Below, one piece after another: positions 1-5,767 of a stretch of 7,248 nt of DNA (position 1 is its first letter; each line of letters opens with the position of its first letter). The stretch is taken from positions 1 to 7,248 of the forward strand of contig MERZ01000022.1 of the NCBI GenBank assembly GCA_001770785.1, given 5' to 3'. The DNA is from Burkholderiales bacterium RIFCSPHIGHO2_12_FULL_61_11 (lineage in GTDB: Bacteria > Pseudomonadota > Gammaproteobacteria > Burkholderiales > Burkholderiaceae_C). The position numbers and the translations under genes are program-made. The notes below the pieces were generated by a model that saw only the letters and a program-made list of their open reading frames with translations, was not told the origin of the DNA and did not search any database.

Positions 1-210
1 GGCCAACACGCATCGTGGGGCTTTGTGCTGTTCCTGGGTGCGAACGCGCTGTGGATTGCCTTTGCCTGGCTGCAGGCGCACACGGGGCTGATGGTGCAGC
101 AGGTGGTGCTGACGGCGATCAGCCTGCAGGGGATATGGAAGGGCTTGGTCGAGCCGCGGCTTGATGCGCCCCTTGATGTTGAACAACTTATTGATGAGCC
201 GAAGCTATGA
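1..210 (+). CDS. Small two-helix membrane protein, 5' end cut by window
   Basis: The frame is open from the first base of the window, so the true start may lie upstream; a GTG at 25 is the first start-type codon visible. The visible 69 residues contain two hydrophobic stretches, roughly residues 7-23 (rich in F, L, A, W) and 29-48, joined by a short loop, then a charged tail of about 20 residues with several Asp/Glu. This is the layout of a small two-pass inner-membrane protein. I do not recognise a family with confidence; small transporter-like or holin-like proteins of similar layout occur in phages, but nothing here decides the function. Its TGA overlaps the ATG of the next gene in an ATGA, which places it in the same translationally coupled operon. 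Confidence 0.6.
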   Translation, partial: GQHASWGFVLFLGANALWIAFAWLQAHTGLMVQQVVLTAISLQGIWKGLVEPRLDAPLDVEQLIDEPKL

Positions 211-554
211 CCAAGGAAGAAAAAAACCTGTTGCTCTACATGGAAACGCAGGCTGTTGATTACGGCGGAAAGCTTCAAAGCGTCAGGATGAATGCGGATG
301 ACTTTGCGATTGCCAAACGCTGGAACGACACAAAGTTTGTGCGCTTCGGGCGCATCGCGTACCACGACATTCCGCAAGACGGAGTGAATGGATTTCCGCG
401 AAATCACTGGTGCGTGTTGAGTGATGAAGCCTGGATGGCTGCCCATGCAGAGCGCCGCGCGCGCTGTGAACGGGTAATGGCAAGGTTGGCGGTACAGAGG
501 CTACCGCTGGAGGCTTGCACGCCGGTACCGGTGGTGGAAGGTGGTGCAGCATGA
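207..554 (+). CDS. Hypothetical protein, 115 aa, accessory/phage type
   Basis: Starts at an ATG overlapping the upstream TGA (ATGA at 207-210) and ends in the same kind of overlap with the next gene. The protein is soluble, with no membrane segment or signal peptide. The N-terminal half has a mixed helix/strand pattern (an acidic-basic helix, then a segment with RMNADDF, then KFVRFGRI), and the C-terminal half carries an Ala/Arg-rich helix around residues 75-95 (AHAERRARCERV) followed by a Pro/Val-rich tail. The pattern of a small helical domain followed by a strand pair could be a winged-helix-like fold, but I cannot assign it. Similar proteins are typical of early regions of betaproteobacterial phages; that is a general impression, not a match. 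An A7 run at 220-226 lies near the start. Confidence 0.65.
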   Translation: MTKEEKNLLLYMETQAVDYGGKLQSVRMNADDFAIAKRWNDTKFVRFGRIAYHDIPQDGVNGFPRNHWCVLSDEAWMAAHAERRARCERVMARLAVQRLPLEACTPVPVVEGGAA

Positions 555-859
555 AGCGCACCATCCAGGTCACGATCATCAACGATATCGAAATCGAATT
601 CATGCCCTCGCTTTTTGGAGGGATGACCGAGGCCAAATATCTGGCCGAATTCAACAAGGGCTTGTTTTCGGTCGACAGCATTGACGACGTTTTCAAGTAT
701 GCCGCGCGCATGGCGGCTTGCTTCGGTGGCGGTTATGAGCATGACGGCCTGGGGCTCGTGGATACACACACCAGCACCTATCCCCGCGTTCCCGATGTGA
801 AGTTCAAGGTTCTGAGCGAAGAGATCGAGGAAGAAATCACAAAAGGCGGTGCCCAATGA
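551..859 (+). CDS. Hypothetical protein, 102 aa
   Basis: The ATG at 551 is chosen because it overlaps the previous stop (ATGA 551-554) and has GGAAGG about 10 bases upstream; the frame is open further upstream, but that would overlap the previous gene for no reason. The protein opens with a beta-strand-like segment (TIQVTIINDIEIEF), then has amphipathic helices (residues about 22-33 and 41-54) and a Gly-rich turn (CFGGGYEHDGLG, residues about 55-66). It ends in a very acidic helix with EEIEEEI. No catalytic motif is recognised. It is probably cytosolic and co-translated with its neighbours. Function unknown. Confidence 0.65.
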   Translation: MKRTIQVTIINDIEIEFMPSLFGGMTEAKYLAEFNKGLFSVDSIDDVFKYAARMAACFGGGYEHDGLGLVDTHTSTYPRVPDVKFKVLSEEIEEEITKGGAQ

Positions 860-1266
860 TCGCGCTGTCCATTCGCCATCCCTGGGCCTGGCTGATCGTC
901 AACGGCTTCAAGAACGTTGAAAACCGCAGCTGGCTGACGAACTACCGGGGGCCGTTCCTGGTGCATGCCGGCCTGACCTGCAAGCAGGCGGACTATGACG
1001 CGGCGATGCTGTTCATTGAGGCTTTCATTGATCCGGCGCTGGTGCATCAGGTGCCTGACATCGGCGAGCTGCAGCTGGGCGGTGTGGTGGGCATGGCCAA
1101 GCTGGTGAACTGCACCGAGGAACACCTCTCCCCCTGGTTTACCGGCGGCGCGGCCAATGGTGGCGGCTACGGCTTTGTGCTTGAGCAGGGCATGCCGATC
1201 CCTTTCATGCCCTGGAAGGGGCGGCAGGGCTTTTTTGATATCAACCCTGCGCCGAGGTCGTCATGA
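856..1266 (+). CDS. ASCH-domain protein (PUA-like fold)
   Basis: The 136-residue product matches the ASCH pattern along its whole length: ALSIRHPWAWLIVNG at residues 3-17, ENRSW at 22-26 followed by Y30-R31-G32, the strand FLVHAG at 34-39, GGVVGMAKLV at 75-84, and YGFVLEQ plus PWKGRQGFFDI at 105-129. ASCH domains belong to the PUA/EVE-like superfamily and bind RNA or modified nucleotides; the E. coli member YqfB hydrolyses N4-acetylcytidine. Single-domain versions are common in phages and mobile elements, where their role is mostly unknown. Placement in an operon of small early-type genes suggests nucleic-acid binding or handling of modified nucleosides, which is inference. The start overlaps the upstream stop (ATGA), with AAAAGGCGG about 7 bases before it. 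Confidence 0.85.
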   Translation: MIALSIRHPWAWLIVNGFKNVENRSWLTNYRGPFLVHAGLTCKQADYDAAMLFIEAFIDPALVHQVPDIGELQLGGVVGMAKLVNCTEEHLSPWFTGGAANGGGYGFVLEQGMPIPFMPWKGRQGFFDINPAPRSS

Positions 1267-1610
1267 GCGCCAGCCCTTGGGACGCCCTGCTGCGCACCAC
1301 GCGCAAAGCCAGGTTCGACCGCTGCCAGGAGGCCGCGCCTACTCTGAAGACCAGCCTGGCCGGCCAGGTGAGGAACTTGCTGCGGCGGGACGGTCCGTCG
1401 AGCGCCGCATCCATTTGCATGGAGGTGGACATCCCATCCACTAGCCTTGTCAGCGCCGTGCTCAAGCATGACCTGGCCCGGGGCTGCGTCAAACTGATCA
1501 ATGGCCTGTACGAGCTGGATTCAGGCTGGGACGAAGAGCTTCAGCAAAAGATCAGCCAGGCGAAGACGCTGCTGGAGCGCAATGGCTACAGCGTGGAGAA
1601 GCGGTCATGA
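1263..1610 (+). CDS. Predicted winged-helix DNA-binding protein, 115 aa
   Basis: After a basic N-terminus (residues 1-30), residues about 32-86 read as a winged helix: a first helix (LAGQVRNLLRRDGP), a short second helix (SAASICMEVDIP), a candidate recognition helix (STSLVSAVLKHDLARG) and a wing (CVKLINGLYELD). The Gly-Pro turn after helix 1 and the short hydrophobic strand pair after helix 3 are typical of wHTH proteins that split transcription or replication roles in phages. A C-terminal amphipathic helix follows (residues about 90-106), which could mediate dimerisation. It may regulate this operon or the replication module downstream; that is inferred from fold and position. The start overlaps the previous stop (ATGA 1263-1266). 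The family is not identified by sequence match. Confidence 0.65.
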   Translation: MSASPWDALLRTTRKARFDRCQEAAPTLKTSLAGQVRNLLRRDGPSSAASICMEVDIPSTSLVSAVLKHDLARGCVKLINGLYELDSGWDEELQQKISQAKTLLERNGYSVEKRS

Positions 1611-1840
1611 GCGCCAGTCTTTTCGACCTGTTCACGGCTGAAACCTGCCCTGCCGAGTTTGGGATCATGGAAGAAGCGCACAAAAACTACCAGGCACTCA
1701 CGCTCCATTTCTTGAACTTTGATACCGCCGTGACTGAAGAGGACTGCCTGGAAGCAATGCAGGCGTATCTGAAAGCTGCAGTAGTCGCCCGAGCCGCATT
1801 TAAAGCCCGATTTAAACCTGCCCAAGGAATTAGGCCTTGA
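1607..1840 (+). CDS. Hypothetical helical protein, 77 aa
   Basis: Begins at an ATG in an ATGA overlap (1607-1610), with GGAG about 9 bases upstream. The protein looks almost entirely alpha-helical: an acidic N-terminal part (FDLFTAETCPAEFGIMEEAHKNY), a central helix (TEEDCLEAMQAYLKAAVVARAAF) and a basic end with a short FKARFK repeat, encoded by two ATTTAAA copies 12 bp apart. No motif or family is recognised. The first four residues (MSAS) match those of the preceding gene, which could be chance or a copied translation-initiation region. Its role is unknown; it is translationally coupled on both sides. Confidence 0.6.
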   Translation: MSASLFDLFTAETCPAEFGIMEEAHKNYQALTLHFLNFDTAVTEEDCLEAMQAYLKAAVVARAAFKARFKPAQGIRP

Positions 1841-2055
1841 GCCGCGCCTTCAACCTGTACAGCCGCTACTCGAAAGAGCAGCTGCTGGCCAGACGACAAA
1901 AGATCACGGACAACCCGGAAAACCGGGCGCCGGATGGCTTTGAGACGGTGTTCAAACGGGCGCCGACCCAGCGCCTGCAGGACATCGCTCTGGCGCTTGA
2001 CTACCACCACCTTGACAACCGGCTTGCCGGTCACCACTGGGATATTTACCAATGA
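1837..2055 (+). CDS. Hypothetical protein, 72 aa, TTG start
   Basis: The start is taken as TTG at 1837 because it overlaps the upstream TGA (TTGA 1837-1840) and has a good ribosome-binding site, AAGGA at 1824-1828, 8 bases ahead. The protein is small, soluble and basic at its N-terminus, with NLYSRYSKEQLLARRQKI (residues about 6-23), a Pro/Asn-rich turn, then a helix (QRLQDIALALDYHHLDNRL). The YSKEQLLARR...ALDYHL style is common in unassigned proteins of betaproteobacterial mobile elements; I cannot name a function. A palindromic segment, ACCGGC and GCCGGT separated by 2 bases at 2018-2031, lies just before the next start and could fold in the mRNA. Confidence 0.6.
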   Translation: MSRAFNLYSRYSKEQLLARRQKITDNPENRAPDGFETVFKRAPTQRLQDIALALDYHHLDNRLAGHHWDIYQ

Positions 2056-2324
2056 CGACGCACACCCACAACTGCAGCGCCACGGCCTGCCAAAAACAGA
2101 TCCCTTTGAACCTGCTGATGTGCATGACGCACTGGCGCATGGTGCCTGCGCCGCTGGCGCGGGAGGTGCTGGATGCCTGTCGGTCAATGAGCCGGGACCG
2201 GCGCGACCTTGAGCGGGTGCTGGCCTACCGCAATGCGGTGGAAAAGGCTGTTGCGGCGGTGCATGCCAAGCAGTTCCGAAAGATTGCAGACAAGGCGGCA
2301 ACGAATGGCGCTTTATTTGAGTAA
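2052..2324 (+). CDS. Small Cys/His protein, possible zinc-binding, 90 aa
   Basis: Begins in an ATGA overlap (2052-2055) with no strong ribosome-binding site of its own, so it probably depends on coupling. The N-terminus has C8-x4-C13 and C24-x2-H27-W28, spaced as in a short zinc-binding knuckle, followed by the VPAPLAREV segment. A CxxHW element followed by a proline-containing helix is a recurring pattern in small uncharacterised phage proteins (general knowledge). The C-terminal half is a charged helical region (SRDRRDLERVLAYRNAVEKAVAAVHAKQFRKIADKAA). It is the last gene of the tightly overlapped run: the next gene starts 53 bases after its TAA. Metal binding is inferred from spacing only, and the function is unknown. 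Confidence 0.65.
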   Translation: MTTHTHNCSATACQKQIPLNLLMCMTHWRMVPAPLAREVLDACRSMSRDRRDLERVLAYRNAVEKAVAAVHAKQFRKIADKAATNGALFE

Positions 2325-2377
2325 ACAAGGCCTCTAGCCCCAGTCCTATATGCGTAACCAGCTACAAAAAGAAGAGC

Positions 2378-5203
2378 ATGGCAATATCAACACAACAGGG
2401 CGAAAGCCCGCTCAAGTCAGCTGCAGCGGAGCTGAATTCTCGCGTGGATTGCTCAGACCTGGCCCAACGGCTGGGGCTGAAGCGCCCGGGGAACAAGGGG
2501 AACTTCGAGAACCCGCAGTACCCGGACCGGCCGCCGACGCTGGCCTGCTACCCGGCGGGTAACGGCAAAGGGTCGAAGTGGAAAGATTTTCGCTCTGAAG
2601 AGGGCGGTGGGCCGATTGACTTGCTGATGCTGCACAGCTCGCTTGATTTTGCGGCCGCAGTGAAGGAGCTGGCCAGCCTGTACGGGGTGTCGATCGCCAG
2701 CCAGCCGCGGCTGGCGGCGGTGCCCAAGAGCACGGCCGAGTTCATTGCCGACAACTGCCTGCGCAATGGCAAGGGGCCGGATGTGGCGCTGGTGGTGGAT
2801 TACCTGGTAGGCCGGGGCATTGCGCTGGGGCCGATTGAGCGGGCGCTGGCCAAGGGCGCGCTGGGGCTGAATCTTTACTCGAGTAAGAACGTGGAGCGTG
2901 GCCAGGTGAACTGGGGCGGCCCGGCGGCGGCGTTCATCGTGCGCGGCCAGCAGACCGGGGCCGTGGTGGCGGTGGACATGCGCTACTTCAGCCCGGAAGA
3001 CAACGGCGGCGTGAAGACCCAGAGCCAGGGCGAAAAGGCCCGCTACCCGTGGTGCAGCGACTGGCGCCGGCTGGAGTCGGCCAAGACGGTGTATGTGGTG
3101 GAGAGCTCGATCAACGTGCTGAGCATCGAGAGCTGCGAGATACCCGGCGTGGCGGCGCTGAGCCTGCGCGGTACCGGCAATGTGGAGACGATTGACTGGA
3201 GCTTTCTGCGCGGCAAGCAGGTGATTGGCTGCCTGGACAACGACTTGCCCTTTGAGCAGGGGCCCAACACGGGCTATTGCGCCGGGCTCAAGGCTTTTTG
3301 GCGGCTGCATGAGGTGTTGACCGGGCTGGACATCAGCTGCCTGATGGTGGACCAGGCGGACTGGCTGGACGATGACGAGAAGCCGGTGAACGACATCAAT
3401 GACCTGCTGAAGCTGCGCGGGCCCGACGATACAGCCAAGGCGCTGCGCAAGCTGCAGGACTGGATGATCCCCGGCATGATGGGCAACGATGACCGGCTGG
3501 GAAAACCCCGCCTGTACCTGCCAGCGCATGACTACATGGTGTACTGGAAATTCCGGGTGCAGCCCGATTTCACCAAGGCGATCGGCAAGACGACGAAGGA
3601 CGACGACGGCAACGAGAAGCACGATTTTGGCGACGTGTGCGGCTTTCGGGTGGCGGCGGTGGCCCGGGTGTCGATTGCCAGCGACGAATCGACCATGACG
3701 GGCAACCCGGACAACGCGCCGACGACGATGTTTGCCCTGAGCGTGCAGACCGCCCGCCATGGCCCGCTGCTGCAGCGGGTGGTGGTGGACGACGAGCGGC
3801 TGCACAACATCGAGGTGTGGAAGAAGCTGGGCCCGGTGTATGCCCCCACGCCTTTCAGCCGGATGATCAATGTGTGGGAGCGGGCGGCCAGCATCGGGGC
3901 GCGCGATGCGATCAACTTTGTCGGGCTGGCCTGGCGTGATGGCAAGCTGAGCCTGAACGAGGGAACCGACTGCTTTTTCACTGAGCCAACCGGGCAGTGC
4001 CCGTACTACAACCTGACCTTTCCCAGCGGAACGCCGCGTGATGGTGTTGAGGTGATGCGGCAGTTTCAGGGAACGTTTGCTGAGAATGAGGCGGCGATCC
4101 CGCTGGTGTGGGCGCTGGGCGCGCACCTGAAAGCCTTTTTGGGCTACTGGCCGCACTTTGTGATCCAGGCGGAAAAGGGTGCGGGCAAGTCGGCGGTGGT
4201 GAAGGCGATCGGCACGGCCGTGGCCATGAAGCAGTTCAGCCGGCAGACGCTGCAGAGCGAGTACCGGATCATCGGCAGCGTGAGCTACACCAGCCAGCCG
4301 GTGGCGTGGGGCGAGTTCAGCACCAACAAGCAGGAATTGCGCACCAAGGCAGTCGGTACGCTGCAAGAAAGCTATCAATATGAGAGCACGTCGCGCGGCA
4401 TTGGGCTGAAGCGCAAGTTCCTGATGTCGGCGCCGGTGCTGCTGAGCGGGGAAGACGTACCGGTTGACGGGCTGGAGGGAAAGATTGCCCGCGCCACACT
4501 GACCAAAGAACTGCGCGGGCCCATGATCACGCCGGATTGCCCGATGTTCCCGATGCGGCAGTGGATCCAGTTTCTGGCGGTGCAGGACAAGCGCCGGCTG
4601 CTGGAGCTGCATGCGCAGCTGGTGGGCGAGCTGCAGGCGACCAGCCTGGCCAAGGCAGACGATGCGGGCGCCGAGCGCATGGTGCACAACTATGCCGCCA
4701 TGGCCATGGCCTGGCACCTGCTGTGCGAGTTCATGGATCTGCACCTGGACACCGGCTACTTCCTGGGCGACCTGACCAAGCAGATGAATCAGCACATCAG
4801 CGAGACCAAGGCGACGCGCCACCCATGGGTGTGGATCATCGAGAAGCTGCTGAGCGAGATCGCCCGCGGCGAGTTCCGCTACCCCTTCAAGTTCGACACC
4901 GAGGATGACGTGGAAGTGCTGTGCATCCGCACCGGCCACGTGATGGACCACATGAGCCAGAGCACCGGCCTGCGGTCGTTCTGGGACGAGTTGCCCATCA
5001 AGAGCGACCGGGCGCTGAAGAAGCAGCTGCATTTGGCGGGTGTGCTGGTGCTGGACATGGATGGAGACGGCGAGCCGCTGACATTCGAGCGGACGGTGCA
5101 TGGCAAGCGCGTTGGGCACATGGTGGGCTTATCGCTTCCCATGCTGCGGCAGTATGGGCTGCATGCGGTGGTGCCGATGGAGCGGGAGTTTGGCCATGAA
5201 TAA
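2378..5203 (+). CDS. Primase/helicase with Toprim and P-loop ATPase domains
   Basis: A 941-residue multidomain replication protein. Residues about 25-105 follow the DnaG-type CHC2 zinc-finger layout (DLAQRLGL, FENPQYPDRPPTL, KWKDFRSEEGGGPIDLLM, AVKELASLYGV), but positions normally Cys/His are other residues, so zinc is probably not bound. Residues about 235-345 form a Toprim region, with E242 in YVVES and D287-N-D289 as metal-binding acidic residues. The C-terminal half carries a Walker A motif (AEKGAGKS, 598-605, K604), an acidic strand near E646 (PVAWGEFS) and a later LLSGEDVPVDG segment (688-698), consistent with a ring helicase/ATPase. It probably primes and unwinds DNA at the iteron origin 300 bases downstream. 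The start has only a weak GAAGAG purine stretch ahead of it. An ATG at 5196 overlaps its end. Confidence 0.88.
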   Translation: MAISTQQGESPLKSAAAELNSRVDCSDLAQRLGLKRPGNKGNFENPQYPDRPPTLACYPAGNGKGSKWKDFRSEEGGGPIDLLMLHSSLDFAAAVKELASLYGVSIASQPRLAAVPKSTAEFIADNCLRNGKGPDVALVVDYLVGRGIALGPIERALAKGALGLNLYSSKNVERGQVNWGGPAAAFIVRGQQTGAVVAVDMRYFSPEDNGGVKTQSQGEKARYPWCSDWRRLESAKTVYVVESSINVLSIESCEIPGVAALSLRGTGNVETIDWSFLRGKQVIGCLDNDLPFEQGPNTGYCAGLKAFWRLHEVLTGLDISCLMVDQADWLDDDEKPVNDINDLLKLRGPDDTAKALRKLQDWMIPGMMGNDDRLGKPRLYLPAHDYMVYWKFRVQPDFTKAIGKTTKDDDGNEKHDFGDVCGFRVAAVARVSIASDESTMTGNPDNAPTTMFALSVQTARHGPLLQRVVVDDERLHNIEVWKKLGPVYAPTPFSRMINVWERAASIGARDAINFVGLAWRDGKLSLNEGTDCFFTEPTGQCPYYNLTFPSGTPRDGVEVMRQFQGTFAENEAAIPLVWALGAHLKAFLGYWPHFVIQAEKGAGKSAVVKAIGTAVAMKQFSRQTLQSEYRIIGSVSYTSQPVAWGEFSTNKQELRTKAVGTLQESYQYESTSRGIGLKRKFLMSAPVLLSGEDVPVDGLEGKIARATLTKELRGPMITPDCPMFPMRQWIQFLAVQDKRRLLELHAQLVGELQATSLAKADDAGAERMVHNYAAMAMAWHLLCEFMDLHLDTGYFLGDLTKQMNQHISETKATRHPWVWIIEKLLSEIARGEFRYPFKFDTEDDVEVLCIRTGHVMDHMSQSTGLRSFWDELPIKSDRALKKQLHLAGVLVLDMDGDGEPLTFERTVHGKRVGHMVGLSLPMLRQYGLHAVVPMEREFGHE

Positions 5204-5255
5204 CGCTGGATTGAATAGCGCCCGCCTGAGCGCCTTGATGGTGTTCCCGGTATGA
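5196..5255 (+). CDS. Tiny reading frame overlapping primase end, 19 aa
   Basis: An ATG lies inside the last codons of the primase gene (ATG 5196-5198, primase TAA 5201-5203) and opens a 19-codon frame ending in TGA at 5253-5255. The overlap follows the pattern used in the upstream operon, and GGAG (5182-5185 region) sits about 10 bases ahead. The peptide begins MNNAGLNSARLSAL and ends MVFPV. The same frame continues after the TGA as the next entry, so this may be the N-terminal piece of a 79-codon gene interrupted by one stop codon. Alternatively it is a leader peptide or chance. I cannot tell which from one sequence. Confidence 0.3.
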   Translation: MNNAGLNSARLSALMVFPV

Positions 5256-5435
5256 GTGCCTTACTCAAGGGTCAATCGCGCCTCCTGGCGCGATCTGGTG
5301 ATGGCAATCGCGGAGCGACTGGAATGGTTTTGGGTAGCGCCCGTGTCTGCCTTCCACCTCACCCCCCGCACCCCCCCACGATGGAAAACCGGCCCCACGG
5401 GGTCAAAACCGGAAGGGCCGGGGTCGGGTCGATAG
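5256..5435 (+). CDS. Possible small protein, 59 aa, GTG start after stop codon
   Basis: Immediately after the TGA at 5253-5255 the same frame continues with GTG and stays open to TAG at 5433-5435. The product has a coding-like look: a hydrophobic, Trp-rich helix (WRDLVMAIAERLEWFWVAPVSAF, residues about 11-33) then a Pro/Thr/Gly-rich basic tail. The helix could be membrane-associated. Possible starts are the GTG at 5256, by restart after the upstream TGA, or ATG at 5301. The frame is too short to be convincing alone; a competing frame (5252-5878) overlaps it, and a perfect hairpin (5275-5294) lies inside it. No family recognised. Confidence 0.35.
   Translation: MPYSRVNRASWRDLVMAIAERLEWFWVAPVSAFHLTPRTPPRWKTGPTGSKPEGPGSGR
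5275..5294. repeat. Perfect 8-bp inverted repeat with 4-base loop
   Basis: Arms ATCGCGCC (5275-5282) and GGCGCGAT (5287-5294) flank TCCT. As RNA this is a very stable hairpin, but no T-run follows, so it is not a standard intrinsic terminator. CAATCGCG, the left flank plus part of the arm (5273-5280), recurs at 5305-5312. It may be an operator, a transcript-stabilising element at the end of the primase message, or chance in GC-rich DNA. Confidence 0.5.
5389..5421. repeat. GC-rich inverted repeat with internal AAAACCGG copies
   Basis: CCGGCCC (5389-5395) pairs with GGGCCGG (5415-5421) across a 19-base loop. AAAACCGG occurs at 5385-5392 and again at 5405-5412, 20 bp apart. The loop includes one CCACGGGG copy of the downstream iteron core. 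A T6 run begins 15 bases after the stem (5437-5442), too far for a normal intrinsic terminator. It marks the left edge of the repeat-rich region and overlaps the tail of the possible 59-residue gene. Confidence 0.4.
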
Positions 5436-5530
5436 GTTTTTTCTACTGTGGGGGTCGGAGGTTGTCCGAAAAACCCGTGGAAATAGTGGTCACTTACGTT
5501 CTAAGCCCCGTGGCTGTAAGGACACCCCTT

Positions 5531-5614
5531 CCACGGGTTGCCCTTGAAAATCCACGGGTTGTGCCATTTTCTACACGGGTTAGGTCTTTTTATCCACGGG
5601 TCTGTTTTTGCGTT
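5531..5614 (+). repeat. Four tandem 21-bp iterons
   Basis: Units start at 5531, 5552, 5573 and 5594, exactly 21 bp apart. Each begins CCACGGGT (the third has ACACGGGT), and the remaining bases are T-rich and poorly conserved. A conserved 9-base core at two-helical-turn spacing is the classical iteron arrangement, placing bound protein molecules on one face of the helix. The fourth unit begins inside a DnaA-box-like sequence. Confidence 0.8.
5590..5598 (+). promoter_or_regulatory. DnaA-box-like site
   Basis: TTATCCACG differs from the consensus DnaA box TTATCCACA only at the last base. It overlaps the start of the fourth iteron. Other iterons preceded by AATC (5695-5706 and 5746-5757) share the ATCCAC core. 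DnaA binding is plausible but unproven, because the iteron core itself creates the resemblance. Confidence 0.35.
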
Positions 5615-5626
5615 TTTCCGCTGCCG

Positions 5627-5675
5627 CCTCTCTCTATCTCTCTTTTTTCATTAAGAAAAGAGAGTGAGAGAGAGG
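5627..5675. repeat. Pyrimidine/purine hairpin, arms about 22 nt
   Basis: A CT-rich arm (from 5627) pairs with a GA-rich arm (to 5675) around a CATTA-type loop centred on 5651. Pairing is nearly continuous: 9 pairs, a 2-base mismatch (5636-5637 with 5665-5666), then about 10 further pairs including one G-T. It lies between iterons 5594 and 5698. Such a structure could be a single-strand priming or unwinding element, a transcription terminator (it has a T-run inside the left arm, not after the stem) or a source of H-DNA. Function is inference. Confidence 0.6.
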
Positions 5676-5746
5676 GAGAACAGGGAAAAACGTCAATCCA
5701 CGGGTTTTATTTGTGTAACAAAATGAGTCCACGGGTTTGTAGTTCA

Positions 5747-5767
5747 ATCCACGGGTTTTCCGTGGAT
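5747..5767. promoter_or_regulatory. Iteron dyad, possible operator
   Basis: ATCCACGG (5747-5754) and CCGTGGAT (5760-5767) form perfect 8-bp arms around GTTTT. The left arm is part of a direct iteron and the right arm an inverted half copy. In iteron plasmids an inverted pair of the iteron core often serves as the operator where the same protein represses transcription as a dimer (established knowledge). Here it sits about 110 bases before the recombinase start. Confidence 0.45.

Noticed and set aside
1798..1816. Two ATTTAAA copies 12 bp apart
   Set aside because: They lie within a coding frame and encode a short FKARFK repeat; no sign of a separate regulatory role.
2453..5119. Very long open frame (888 codons) on the minus strand opposite the primase
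   Set aside because: It mirrors the GC-rich third positions of the primase gene; the product is His/Arg/Gln/Leu-rich with no domain, while the + strand frame has clear motifs.
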